DNA from: an uncultured Bacteroides sp. | GTDB taxonomy: Bacteria > Bacteroidota > Bacteroidia > Bacteroidales > Bacteroidaceae | DNA: 64,000 nt | Direction: 5' to 3' | NCBI RefSeq assembly: GCF_959029255.1 | Contig: NZ_CAUFUE010000025.1 | Span: forward strand, 1 to 64,000 | Shown: piece after piece, positions 1 to 8,580 of the stretch | Layout: each line of letters starts with the position of its first letter | How positions within the stretch are numbered: the stretch's first letter is position 1 | The notes under the pieces: model-generated | Databases searched by the model: none | What the model was told of the DNA's origin: nothing | The model's input: the letters and a program-made list of their open reading frames with translations, nothing else | Position numbers and translations under genes: made by a program

Positions 1-11
1 TATGCATAAAA

Positions 12-37
12 GGGGAATTAGCAAAGGTTAATCCCCC
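12..37. other. small GC-rich hairpin upstream of gyrB
   Basis: GGGGAATTA (12-20) can pair with TAATCCCC (29-36) with one bulged A. It could be the end of the preceding transcript, but no clear T-run follows, so it is only noted. Confidence 0.25.
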
Positions 38-119
38 AAGAATTTAAACTGAGCCCTAAAAAGCTGTAAACGACCCAAATTTCTCCATTTGTTTGGCATC
101 CTATCTCAAGAAATTTCAC

Positions 120-127
120 TATATTTG
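120..127 (+). promoter_or_regulatory. gyrB promoter, -7 box
   Basis: TATATTTG matches the Bacteroidales -7 consensus TAnnTTTG exactly and lies 29 bp before the gyrB ATG. TTTG copies at 88-91 and 92-95 are candidate -33 elements, but their spacing (24-28 bp) is longer than the usual ~19 bp. Confidence 0.6.
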
Positions 128-156
128 CTCTGTTATTTTATATGTAAAATTAGATT

Positions 157-2130
157 ATGACTGAAGAAGAAAAGATAAACGGCGAAAACAATTATTCGGC
201 CAGTAACATCCAAGTCTTGGAAGGTTTAGAGGCTGTACGTAAACGTCCCGCCATGTATATCGGCGACATCAGCGAAAACGGTTTGCACCACTTGGTGTAT
301 GAAGTAGTGGACAACTCTATTGACGAGGCAATGGCCGGCTACTGCGACCACATTGAGGTCACCATCAACGAAGACAATTCCATCACTGTACAAGACAACG
401 GACGCGGTATTCCTGTAGACTTCCACGAAAAGGAACAGAAATCCGCACTGGAAGTTGTCATGACCGTGCTGCATGCCGGTGGTAAATTCGACAAAGGTTC
501 TTATAAGGTTTCGGGAGGTCTGCACGGCGTGGGTGTATCCTGCGTAAATGCGCTCTCCAAACACATGACTACCCAGGTATTCCGCAACGGCAAGATTTAC
601 CAGCAGGAATATGAATTCGGTAAACCATTGTATGCCGTCAAAGAAGTAGGGACTTGCGAACTGTCACTCACCGGAACCAAACAGGTTTTCTGGCCCGATG
701 ATAGCATTTTTACTGTTACCGAATACAAATATAGCACTCTTCAGGCACGTCTGCGCGAACTTGCTTACCTAAACAAAGGTATCAGCATCACATTGACCGA
801 CCTCCGCATGAAGGATGAAGAAGGTAATCCGCAAACAGAATTATTCCACTCAGAAGAAGGTGTGAAAGAGTTTGTCCGCTATCTGAACAGCAACAATACT
901 CCGCTCTTCGACGATGTGATATATCTGAATACTGAAAAGGGAGGGGTACCTATCGAGTGTGCCATCATGTACAACACCGGTTACCGCGAAAACTTGCACT
1001 CTTACGTTAATAATATCAATACCAAAGAAGGTGGCACGCACGAAGGTGGTTTCCGCGCCGCACTGACGCGTGTATTGAAGAAATACGGCGAAGACACCTG
1101 CGCCAAGCAGTTGGAAAAGGCTAAAGTGGAAATATCGGGTGAAGACTTCCGCGAAGGTCTGATAGCCGTTATCTCTGTAAAAGTGGCTGAACCGCAGTTT
1201 GAAGGACAGACCAAAACGAAGCTGGGTAACAGCGAAGTGAGCGGCGCTGTCAATCAGGCAGTAGGTGAGGCTTTGAATTATTATCTGGAGGAGCATCCCA
1301 AGGAAGCGAAACTGATTGTAGAAAAGGTAATTCTTGCCGCTACAGCCCGTGTTGCTGCCCGCAAAGCCCGTGAATCGGTACAGCGCAAGTCGCCGATGTC
1401 CGGTGGCGGTATGCCGGGTAAACTGGCTGACTGCTCCAGCAAGGATCCGGATGAATGCGAATTGTTCCTAGTCGAGGGTGACTCGGCAGGCGGTTCTGCC
1501 AAGCAAGGACGTAATCGTGCATTCCAGGCTATTCTGCCGCTTCGCGGTAAGATTTTGAATGTAGAGAAAGCCATGTGGCACAAAGCATTCGAGAGTGACG
1601 AAGTAAACAATATCATTCAAGCGTTGGGTATCCGTTTCGGGGTAGACAGCGAAGACAGTAAAGAGGCGAATATAGATAAGTTGCGCTACAAGAAGGTGAT
1701 TATCATGACCGATGCCGATGTCGATGGTTCTCACATCGACACGCTGATTATGACGCTGTTCTTCCGTTACTTCCCGCAAGTTATCCAAAACGGTTATCTG
1801 TACATCGCTACTCCTCCACTTTATCTTTGCACAAAGGGCAAGGTGAAAGAGTATTGCTGGACAGACCAGCAACGCCAGAAATTCATCGATACATACGGTG
1901 GTGGTTCGGAAAATGCTATCCACACTCAGCGCTACAAAGGTTTGGGTGAAATGAACCCGGAACAGTTGTGGGAAACTACCATGAATCCGGAAAACCGTAT
2001 GCTGAAACAGGTACACTTGGAAAGTGCAGCTGAAGCAGACTATATATTTTCCATGTTGATGGGTGAAGATGTCGGCCCGCGCCGCGATTTCATTGAATCG
2101 AATGCAACGTATGCAAATATCGATGCATAA
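157..2130 (+). CDS. gyrB: DNA gyrase subunit B
   Basis: ATPase subunit of type II topoisomerase; with GyrA it introduces negative supercoils in the cytoplasm. The 657-residue length is normal for Bacteroidetes GyrB. In order it shows the N-terminal GHKL ATPase fold (VVDNSIDEAMAG, DNGRGIP, GGLHGVGVS), the transducer domain with QTKTKLGN, and the TOPRIM domain with EGDSAGGSAKQGR and the metal-binding DADVDGSH. The C-terminal gyrase B motif QRYKGLGEMNPEQLW near residue 590 separates it from many ParE proteins. It is monocistronic: its own promoter is upstream and a strong hairpin terminator downstream. The ATG start sits about 22 nt after the expected transcription start, as is usual here. Confidence 0.98.
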   Translation: MTEEEKINGENNYSASNIQVLEGLEAVRKRPAMYIGDISENGLHHLVYEVVDNSIDEAMAGYCDHIEVTINEDNSITVQDNGRGIPVDFHEKEQKSALEVVMTVLHAGGKFDKGSYKVSGGLHGVGVSCVNALSKHMTTQVFRNGKIYQQEYEFGKPLYAVKEVGTCELSLTGTKQVFWPDDSIFTVTEYKYSTLQARLRELAYLNKGISITLTDLRMKDEEGNPQTELFHSEEGVKEFVRYLNSNNTPLFDDVIYLNTEKGGVPIECAIMYNTGYRENLHSYVNNINTKEGGTHEGGFRAALTRVLKKYGEDTCAKQLEKAKVEISGEDFREGLIAVISVKVAEPQFEGQTKTKLGNSEVSGAVNQAVGEALNYYLEEHPKEAKLIVEKVILAATARVAARKARESVQRKSPMSGGGMPGKLADCSSKDPDECELFLVEGDSAGGSAKQGRNRAFQAILPLRGKILNVEKAMWHKAFESDEVNNIIQALGIRFGVDSEDSKEANIDKLRYKKVIIMTDADVDGSHIDTLIMTLFFRYFPQVIQNGYLYIATPPLYLCTKGKVKEYCWTDQQRQKFIDTYGGGSENAIHTQRYKGLGEMNPEQLWETTMNPENRMLKQVHLESAAEADYIFSMLMGEDVGPRRDFIESNATYANIDA

Positions 2131-2220
2131 AGAATCAGAGATAATGATTAATAATTGATGTTTATTGGTCAATCTCTGAATATACGTTTTTATTAACCAA
2201 CCTCACATCTTACAACGAAG

Positions 2221-2267
2221 AAGCCCCGGAAGGGCAGGAAAATCCTGCTGGCCGGGGCTTTTCTTTT
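2221..2267 (+). terminator. intrinsic terminator after gyrB
   Basis: AAGCCCCGG (2221-2229) pairs with CCGGGGCTT (2252-2260), with a further inner CAGGA/TCCTG helix and a T-rich tail TTCTTTTC. It ends the gyrB transcript. The symmetric AA/TT ends could also help stop the convergent lipoprotein gene. Confidence 0.85.
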
Positions 2268-2298
2268 CATGCAACAATTACAGTTGTACGCAAAATAC

Positions 2299-2958
2299 TC
2301 ACATATCCAAATCTACCACATAGCAATCATCAACATACATCGTTGTTGCAGCATAACTATGTATTTCAAAAACAAAGTAATTTGCAATTGCGGGTACTTG
2401 TATAACATAATCAAAGAGTTTCCACTCTCCAAATTTCAAAGGGAAATAGGGTTCTCCATATCCACCTCCTCTTATTACCATCAATGTATTGCAATCATAA
2501 AAAGTTGACAATATATCATTACTAATATTCTTTGAAGCGCTTTCTCTGAAATAACAATACATACGAGGTTCTGTTCCTGAACAGTCTTTTATATAATAAT
2601 GAAAATAAATCCTGATATGATGCCCCGAAGAAACGCTTATAGGCTGACTGACACTTGATGTAATTCCTGATTTTGGAGAAGACAACTTCGCAGAATATTT
2701 TCCCTCATAAACAATATTACACTCCTTTTGGACACTTCCAAAATTATCACGCATAGACCAACCGGATAAATACTCATTCTCCAAATCATACCATCTTTCG
2801 CAATTACCGTTTTCCAGTAAATTCATTATCTGATTCGGTCTATCGCTTTCGGCCGAAATTCCATCTTTTACCTCTTCCAAACTATTACTACAAGAAGTAA
2901 GTAAGATACAAAAACACAGTAAATACAAACAGCAATATTGCATATTATCAAGATTCAA
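2299..2958 (-). CDS. lipoprotein of unknown function, possible carbohydrate-binding-like fold
   Basis: I do not recognise a named family. The N-terminus is a type II signal peptide with lipobox LLTSC, so Cys is probably lipidated and the protein exported. The first Met (2958) and the Met five codons later (2943) are both possible starts; the second gives a more typical signal peptide. The mature part begins with an acidic linker, then alternates beta strands with Trp/Tyr-rich motifs (NCERWYDLENEYLSGW, GEWKLFDYVIQVP, MYVDDCYVVD). That resembles the jelly-roll modules Bacteroides attaches to surface glycan proteins. It lies 1 bp after the DUF3109 gene on the same strand, so the two may be co-transcribed. 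It is visibly more AT-rich than its neighbours, which may mean recent acquisition. Confidence 0.8.
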   Translation of the reverse strand: MNLDNMQYCCLYLLCFCILLTSCSNSLEEVKDGISAESDRPNQIMNLLENGNCERWYDLENEYLSGWSMRDNFGSVQKECNIVYEGKYSAKLSSPKSGITSSVSQPISVSSGHHIRIYFHYYIKDCSGTEPRMYCYFRESASKNISNDILSTFYDCNTLMVIRGGGYGEPYFPLKFGEWKLFDYVIQVPAIANYFVFEIHSYAATTMYVDDCYVVDLDM

Positions 2959-2959
2959 G

Positions 2960-3541
2960 TTAGAGCATATTCTGCTTTTTCATTTCCTCCGCCACCAACT
3001 CCAACTCTGCATACCAATCTTCCCCAAACTTGCGTATCAATGGTTCTTTCAGGAACTTATAGATTGGCAGGTTTTCTTTTTTTCCTAACAACACCGCAGC
3101 TTTGCAGACATCCCACCGATTATAGTTCACGGCTTTATAAGGGCCATAGTCCCCTACCCTGATGGGATATAAATGACAAGAAACGGGTTTATAGAAATCT
3201 GTTCTACCTTCACGATAGGCTTTCTCGATGGCACAGTAACAACAGCCTTTTTCATCATAGCAAGTAAAAACACAATCTTTGTTATTGACGATGGAAGTAA
3301 CCAGGTCGCCTTCACAATCGGTATAAACGACGCCTTGCTTTTCAATAACAGTTCGCGCCTCGGGGGCAAGCTCGTCCCAGATAACCGGCAGTACTTCTTC
3401 CAACTTCTCTATTTCATCGAACTCTACCGGAGCACCTGCATCACCTTCTATACAACAAGCACCTTTGCAGGCAGATAAATCACATAAAAACTTCTCACGC
3501 AGCACGTCCAAACTGACTACCACGTCACCTATTTGTATCAT
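2960..3541 (-). CDS. DUF3109 family cysteine-rich protein
   Basis: This 193-residue cytoplasmic protein matches the DUF3109 pattern of conserved cysteines: LSACKGACC near residue 25, CVFTCYDEKGCCYCAIE near 95, and PVSCHLYPIRV near 125. The Cys clusters suggest a zinc or Fe-S site, as in the related YkgJ group of cysteine-rich proteins. No signal peptide is present and biochemical function is unknown. It sits 9 bp after the pseudokinase stop on the same strand, so it may be the tail of the kinase transcript. The ATG start is directly followed by a typical beta-rich N-terminus (MIQIGDVVVSLDVL). Confidence 0.85.
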   Translation of the reverse strand: MIQIGDVVVSLDVLREKFLCDLSACKGACCIEGDAGAPVEFDEIEKLEEVLPVIWDELAPEARTVIEKQGVVYTDCEGDLVTSIVNNKDCVFTCYDEKGCCYCAIEKAYREGRTDFYKPVSCHLYPIRVGDYGPYKAVNYNRWDVCKAAVLLGKKENLPIYKFLKEPLIRKFGEDWYAELELVAEEMKKQNML

Positions 3542-3550
3542 ATATCGTTA

Positions 3551-5491
3551 TTATATTATGGGGTATGTTATTATAATCGTCTGTTTTCCATTCTCTTTAT
3601 ACCACTGATAGCTACCTTTAAAGGTTTCCAAATAAAGGCGGTTTATAGTGTGCTGGATTTCATTCTCCTTATGTTCTTCATCATAAAGAAGAGGGCTATT
3701 TCCTATTACTATTTTCAAACTTTCATCATCACTGAGCAAAGTAAATGATACTCTAAAAGACTCTTTAACGTCTTTGGGTGATATCAGGACAGAAGAAAGC
3801 AACTTCATAAAACGGGTCGAATCGGCTTCCACTATCAGCACGTCCAGCTCGGTGTGGAAGTCTATCTGCGACGTATTCCAATCCTGTATTTCCACCATCT
3901 GTTTGGCGTCCTTGCACAGTTGTACCATATTATATTCCTGCACGTTGAACTTCATCATACCTGCTTCCAGACGTGACAAGTCAAGAATATTGAATATCAA
4001 ATCAATAAGCTTTCCTGCGTTTCGCTTGATGGTTAACGAATATTCCTGCTGCTGCTCCACTGTCAAATCATTCCTTTGGCACAGGTTATCGGAAAGTGTT
4101 ACCACCGAATTGAGCGGTTCGCGGATTTCATTCGTGATATTATGCAGAAATACTTCTTTCATTTTATCGGCGGCTTTAGCCAGTGCATACGACTCACGCA
4201 TTTCTTTTTCGGACTTAGCCAGTGCGCGGCGGATACGGGAGAAGTGAATAATCCCTCCAATAAGAAGTATAAGGAATAGCAGCGCGCTACCGACAGCTAC
4301 TTGCCAAAACCGTCTTTCCGCAATTTCCTTTTCAAGCAATGCTTTCTTTATCCGGTAATTGGCCAAGACAGTTTCAGCATTCATACGCAATGTAGCCTTA
4401 TTAATCGAATCACACATCAAGACAGACGTCCTATAAGTTTCAGCAGCTTCCTTATATCGCTTCGCATCCCTATAAGCATCTCCCATAATGCGACGGATAT
4501 CCGCTTCGTACATCGGCTGAGTACCTTTAAAGAAAGATAAAGTACGTTCAAATTGCGGGAAACATCGTTCCCAATCTTTTATCAAGTAGTAATAACCTGA
4601 CCAAAAAAGATTATAGGCAATAGCAGTAGATGAGAAAGATACGTCACTGTAGTATTTCGAAGCCTCATCCAGATGTCTTTTCAGATTATGTGCATCGTCT
4701 TTTGCCATATAGATTTTACAGTACATAAGCTCTATTTCCAATATGGTTTTCTTATAGGTATTGAGCCTTTCCGGTTGTAACTTAACAATATGGTCGATGA
4801 TTTTCCTTTCCGCTTCCAGATGAGCCGTTGCTTCCACCAAACTATCCTGCAAATAATATGAACTTGCTAAATATCCATGCACCATCAGTTTATCTTCCGC
4901 TGTAATCTGGGATAACTCCAATGCTTTTTTATAAAGTTCAACGGATTTACCATATCTCCTGGCAAAAACGTATGCTCTTCCCTCCGTGATGTACGACAGA
5001 AATATACCACGCGGAATTTCAAGACGAATGGCTTCTTCACGCATCTTTTGAGATTCAAGAATAGCATACTCCGTATCTCCACGAGTACCTTTAAGTTGTA
5101 GGATATAATGCAACGCAAGGAAATATTTGGTATACATCCCGTGGCGGTAACAGGCTTCTTTCAGGAGGGCAAATGTCTCATCCATTTTCTCACTATTCAT
5201 CCTGAATGTATAATAACGGAAATATTCATAACGAAGCGCAATCTCATTCTTTACATCTTTCATCCCTATTGCAAAAACCAATGCTGAATCAAGCAATTCC
5301 GAAGCCCAATCTTCATCGATATTCTGTGTAAACGCATGTTTCAGGAACTCCGTACGCGTGGTATCGGCAGGCATGGAACGATAAATACAGAAAATACTAT
5401 CACGCAGTTCACCACCATTTGTCGAAGCTGGAGCGGCATATAACAGTACTGGGCTAACTGCACAAAGCAATAACAGCAGTAACTTCTTCAT
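3551..5491 (-). CDS. TPR-containing degenerate histidine kinase (pseudokinase)
   Basis: The start is the ATG at 5491, not the longer frame from 5602: it gives a clean signal peptide (MKKLLLLLL...YAAP) and overlaps the upstream kinase stop as ATGA. Residues ~25-390 are helical TPR-like repeats in the periplasm, followed by one membrane segment near 400-420 and a HisKA-like coiled coil. The H-box reads ITNEIREPLN: the phosphorylated His is replaced by Asn-454 (codon 4130-4132). The C-terminal domain has lost the N-box (LLSSVLISPKD where NLLxNAxKFT is expected) and both glycine boxes. It therefore should neither bind ATP nor accept phosphate. Likely role: sensing partner of the intact kinase encoded just upstream. 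Confidence 0.88.
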   Translation of the reverse strand: MKKLLLLLLCAVSPVLLYAAPASTNGGELRDSIFCIYRSMPADTTRTEFLKHAFTQNIDEDWASELLDSALVFAIGMKDVKNEIALRYEYFRYYTFRMNSEKMDETFALLKEACYRHGMYTKYFLALHYILQLKGTRGDTEYAILESQKMREEAIRLEIPRGIFLSYITEGRAYVFARRYGKSVELYKKALELSQITAEDKLMVHGYLASSYYLQDSLVEATAHLEAERKIIDHIVKLQPERLNTYKKTILEIELMYCKIYMAKDDAHNLKRHLDEASKYYSDVSFSSTAIAYNLFWSGYYYLIKDWERCFPQFERTLSFFKGTQPMYEADIRRIMGDAYRDAKRYKEAAETYRTSVLMCDSINKATLRMNAETVLANYRIKKALLEKEIAERRFWQVAVGSALLFLILLIGGIIHFSRIRRALAKSEKEMRESYALAKAADKMKEVFLHNITNEIREPLNSVVTLSDNLCQRNDLTVEQQQEYSLTIKRNAGKLIDLIFNILDLSRLEAGMMKFNVQEYNMVQLCKDAKQMVEIQDWNTSQIDFHTELDVLIVEADSTRFMKLLSSVLISPKDVKESFRVSFTLLSDDESLKIVIGNSPLLYDEEHKENEIQHTINRLYLETFKGSYQWYKENGKQTIIITYPII

Positions 5492-6585
5492 CGCATACCT
5501 CCCTCCTGCTTTAATGGATGGGTAAACACAAACCGTGCACCGACAGCATATTCGGAATCTATCCAGATTTCTCCTCCCAAGCGTTTGATAATAAGTTTGC
5601 AAATGGATAAGCCGAGTCCTGTACCCTGCACCCCTTCATTCAGTTTCTCGAAACGAGCGAAAATAGCACTTTGCTTATCAAGAGGTATTCCACAACCGGT
5701 GTCCGTCACCGAGAACTCGGCACAACCCTTCTCATCCAACCGCAACGCAAGTGTGATGGTTCCCTCTTTCGTAAATTTAGTGGCATTGACCAGCAAGTTT
5801 ACCAACAATTGCTGCAAGCGCCCCAGGTCTGTTTCCATTTCCAGTGAAGGCAATGAGGTTTCAAAACAAATATCGGCAGAGGTCTGCTTGATATTCTCCA
5901 GCATCTTCACTACATTCCGGCAGAGAGCAACAACTTCATGCGAACTGATATTAAATTTCATATTTGCCACATCAAGACAGGAAATATCTACCACATCATT
6001 TATCAGTTTGAGTAGTAACTCCGAGTTCAATTGGATGACCTCATTGCACTGCGCACGGGTATTCTCATCTATTCCCGGTGTAATCAATACCTCTGAGAAA
6101 CCAGCCAACGCATTCAAAGGGGTTTTAATTTCATGGCTCATATTGGACAAGAACAAGCTCTTGTTACGAATGGATTTTTCTGCCAGCGCTTTCGCTTTTT
6201 GGAGTTCATTTTTAGAACAAGCCAGTTGCTTACCCGCCATTTTCAGATAGAAATAGCCACCAAGCAGGAAGGCGGCGAGAAGCAAGATTATTACAAAGAT
6301 AAGTTGCAACAAACGCTTCTGCTGTATATTATTCTGTAATTCCAGTTCATCTACAGGATATTCTTTACGCATGTCTTCTACCCGTTCACCTGCATATACA
6401 CGAAAGAGGGAATCAGCCATCACTTTCATCTTACTATAGAGCCGCGCAGCTTCCTCATATTCTCCCGCTTCCATTTTTTGCCCGGCACTTTCCCAATAAG
6501 CACTATCCACTATAGCCTCTCCTGCAGAAAGAGACGACGCGAATCCTGACAAAGCAAACAAGCATAACAATAAAAGCCGTTTCAT
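5488..6585 (-). CDS. sensor histidine kinase, short sensor
   Basis: A 365-residue inner-membrane kinase. It has a signal peptide (1-22), only about 70 periplasmic residues, a membrane segment at 93-114, a HisKA domain with canonical SHEIKTPLN (His-151), and a complete HATPase_c: N-box NLLVNATKFT, G1 DTGCGIP and G2 GTGLGLSI. No receiver domain is fused, and no response-regulator gene is adjacent, so it is an orphan or signals through a distant partner. Bacteroides relatives normally carry a long TPR sensor. Here that sensor seems to be supplied by the next gene, overlapping by 4 bp, which lacks catalytic residues. Confidence 0.92.
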   Translation of the reverse strand: MKRLLLLCLFALSGFASSLSAGEAIVDSAYWESAGQKMEAGEYEEAARLYSKMKVMADSLFRVYAGERVEDMRKEYPVDELELQNNIQQKRLLQLIFVIILLLAAFLLGGYFYLKMAGKQLACSKNELQKAKALAEKSIRNKSLFLSNMSHEIKTPLNALAGFSEVLITPGIDENTRAQCNEVIQLNSELLLKLINDVVDISCLDVANMKFNISSHEVVALCRNVVKMLENIKQTSADICFETSLPSLEMETDLGRLQQLLVNLLVNATKFTKEGTITLALRLDEKGCAEFSVTDTGCGIPLDKQSAIFARFEKLNEGVQGTGLGLSICKLIIKRLGGEIWIDSEYAVGARFVFTHPLKQEGGMR

Positions 6586-6607
6586 CTAAATATCTGTGTA
6601 ATATGAG

Positions 6608-6615
6608 CAAAGATA
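6608..6615 (-). promoter_or_regulatory. kinase operon promoter, -7 box
   Basis: Read on the - strand this is TATCTTTG, an exact TAnnTTTG, 22 bp before the kinase ATG at 6585. No clear -33 TTTG is seen. Confidence 0.55.
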
Positions 6616-6720
6616 GTCTTTTATTGGATAAAGATGAGTATTTAAACACGAAAAAGAGATGAATCAAGGCGTTTATAACCTCGGCTCATCCCTTTCTTAA
6701 TATAAATTACAAGTAATGAA

Positions 6721-8235
6721 TTACTTAATCAAGTCCTTTCCAGTCATTTCAGCCGGTTGCTTCATACCCAAGATATGCAGAATGGAAGGAGCCACATCAG
6801 CCAACACACCATTTTCCACCTTGGCATCCTTATTGGAAGTGACGTAAACAAACGGAACCGGATTCAAAGAATGGGCGGTGTTCGGAGTACCGTCAGCATT
6901 CAAAGCATGGTCGGCATTACCGTGGTCGGCAATAATGATAACTTCGTAATCGTTGGCTTTGGCAGCTTCTACTGTATCTTTCACACATTCGTCAATGGCC
7001 TTTACAGCTTTTTCAATAGCTTCGTAGATGCCCGTATGGCCTACCATATCACCATTGGCATAGTTCACAACGATAAAATCGAATTTCTTAGTGTTGATAG
7101 CTTCAACCAATTTATCCTTTACCTCGTAAGCGCTCATTTCCGGCTTCAAGTCGTAAGTAGCCACCTTTGGAGAAGGAACGAGGATACGTTCTTCCGCATC
7201 ATACGGAGTTTCACGACCGCCGTTGAAGAAGAATGTTACGTGCGCATACTTCTCTGTTTCGGCAATGTGAAGCTGAGTCTTACCATTAGCAGCCAGATAT
7301 TCACCAAGTGTATTCTGAACATTTTCCTTATCGAAGAGGATGTGAACGCCTTTGAACGATGCATCATACGGAGTCATGCAGTAGTACTGCAAGCCCGGAA
7401 TGGTATGCATGCCCTGTTCCGGCATATCTTGCTGAGTCAAGACAACAGTCAGTTCTTTTGCACGGTCGTTACGGTAGTTAAAGAAGATAACAACATCTCC
7501 TTCCTTGATTGTACCGTCCACGTTGGCATTGACAATCGGCTTGATGAATTCGTCGGTCACACCTTCATCGTATGATTCTTGCATGGCCTGAACCATATCG
7601 GAAGCCACTTTTCCCTCACCGTTCACCAGCAAGTCGTATGCTACCTTTACACGTTCCCAGCGTTTGTCACGATCCATTGCGTAGAAGCGGCCTACGATAG
7701 AGGCAATCTTACCTGCTGACTTTTCGCAATGTGCAGTCAGTTGCTCGATGAAGCCCTTACCGCTCTTCGGGTCAGTATCACGACCGTCCATGAAGCAGTG
7801 GATAAAGGTGTTTTCGATGCCATATTCTTTAGAGATATCGCAAAGTTTGAACAAGTGGTCGAAAGAACTGTGCACACCGCCATTGGAAGTCAATCCCATG
7901 AAGTGGATATTCTTGCCGTTCTCTTTAGCGTATGAGAAAGCAGAAACGATTTCCGGATTCTTCATAATGCTGTTGTCGCTGCAAGCACGGTTAATCTTTA
8001 CCAAATCCTGGTAAACAATACGTCCGGCACCGATATTGAGGTGACCCACTTCCGAGTTACCCATCTGTCCGTCGGGCAAACCTACATTCTCGCCACTAGC
8101 TTGCAATTGTGAATTCGGATAAGCAGCTAAAAGAGAATCCCAATAGGGGGTGGGTGTATTGAAAATCACATCATCTTTGCCTTGATCGCCTAAACCCCAG
8201 CCATCAAGAATCATTAAAAGGGCTTTCTTACTCAT
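6721..8235 (-). CDS. gpmI: 2,3-bisphosphoglycerate-independent phosphoglycerate mutase
   Basis: Interconverts 3- and 2-phosphoglycerate in glycolysis and gluconeogenesis, Mn2+-dependent, cytoplasmic. The 504-residue protein has the alkaline-phosphatase-superfamily layout: metal-binding Asp-11 in LMILDGWGLG, the catalytic phosphoserine Ser-61 in GNSEVGHLNIGAGR, the inserted phosphatase-like lid domain, and the C-terminal metal ligands in IIIADHGNAD and the TAHSLNPVP motif. Length is as expected for the family. It stands alone: 135 bp downstream begins the kinase pair, and upstream is a clear -7 box. Confidence 0.97.
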   Translation of the reverse strand: MSKKALLMILDGWGLGDQGKDDVIFNTPTPYWDSLLAAYPNSQLQASGENVGLPDGQMGNSEVGHLNIGAGRIVYQDLVKINRACSDNSIMKNPEIVSAFSYAKENGKNIHFMGLTSNGGVHSSFDHLFKLCDISKEYGIENTFIHCFMDGRDTDPKSGKGFIEQLTAHCEKSAGKIASIVGRFYAMDRDKRWERVKVAYDLLVNGEGKVASDMVQAMQESYDEGVTDEFIKPIVNANVDGTIKEGDVVIFFNYRNDRAKELTVVLTQQDMPEQGMHTIPGLQYYCMTPYDASFKGVHILFDKENVQNTLGEYLAANGKTQLHIAETEKYAHVTFFFNGGRETPYDAEERILVPSPKVATYDLKPEMSAYEVKDKLVEAINTKKFDFIVVNYANGDMVGHTGIYEAIEKAVKAIDECVKDTVEAAKANDYEVIIIADHGNADHALNADGTPNTAHSLNPVPFVYVTSNKDAKVENGVLADVAPSILHILGMKQPAEMTGKDLIK

Positions 8236-8273
8236 ACTATTATTATTTAAATTATCACTCTATTTTCCGGTTG

Positions 8274-8281
8274 CAAAGGTA
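8274..8281 (-). promoter_or_regulatory. gpmI promoter, -7 box
   Basis: On the - strand TACCTTTG, an exact TAnnTTTG, 38 bp before the gpmI ATG. A weak TTTA -33 element lies 17 bp further upstream (8299-8302). Confidence 0.6.
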
Positions 8282-8404
8282 CGAAAAAGATGATTACTTA
8301 AACGTTTAATCTATGTTAAGTTATAGCAGGTTAATATGCGTCTTAAATCTGACGACAGGACATAGAACTTAACAGCAAGCTGATAAAAGAAATCCTAAAA
8401 AAAT

Positions 8405-8456
8405 GCTGTAAAAGCACGTATACTAATCTGGTTTGCGTATTTTTACGGCGTTTTTA
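8405..8456 (+). other. leader hairpin upstream of the CorA-type gene
   Basis: This lies in the 345-bp gap between the divergent gpmI and CorA-type genes. GCTGTAAAA (8405-8413) can pair with TTTTACGGC (8441-8449), followed by GTTTTTAATAA. It may be a weak terminator or attenuator. Nothing else except the gpmI promoter and the SD region is evident in the gap. Confidence 0.3.
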
Positions 8457-8543
8457 ATAAAATTATAGAAAAACATGGACGATTCAAACCCACGAACGTG
8501 CAATAGTGTTACTAATTAAAGCGGACGGAGACGTTGGTCGCAA

Positions 8544-8574
8544 TGCCTCTGTTCGAACCTAAAGAAAGGAGGCA
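8544..8574 (+). promoter_or_regulatory. strong Shine-Dalgarno with potential sequestering hairpin
   Basis: AAAGGAGG (8565-8572) lies 8 nt before the ATG at 8581, a near-perfect anti-16S match and rare in Bacteroides. TGCCTC (8544-8549) is complementary to GAGGCA (8569-8574), so the ribosome site could be masked in a hairpin. This site fixes the start codon. Confidence 0.5.
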
Positions 8575-8580
8575 ATAACG

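Noticed and set aside
5491..5602. N-terminal extension of the pseudokinase
   Set aside because: Frame overlaps the intact kinase; ATGA at 5488-5491 and signal peptide fix the start.
8541..8561. tRNA-like T-arm (GTTCGAACC) upstream of the CorA-type gene
   Set aside because: No acceptor, D-arm or anticodon arm can be folded around it; it overlaps the SD region.
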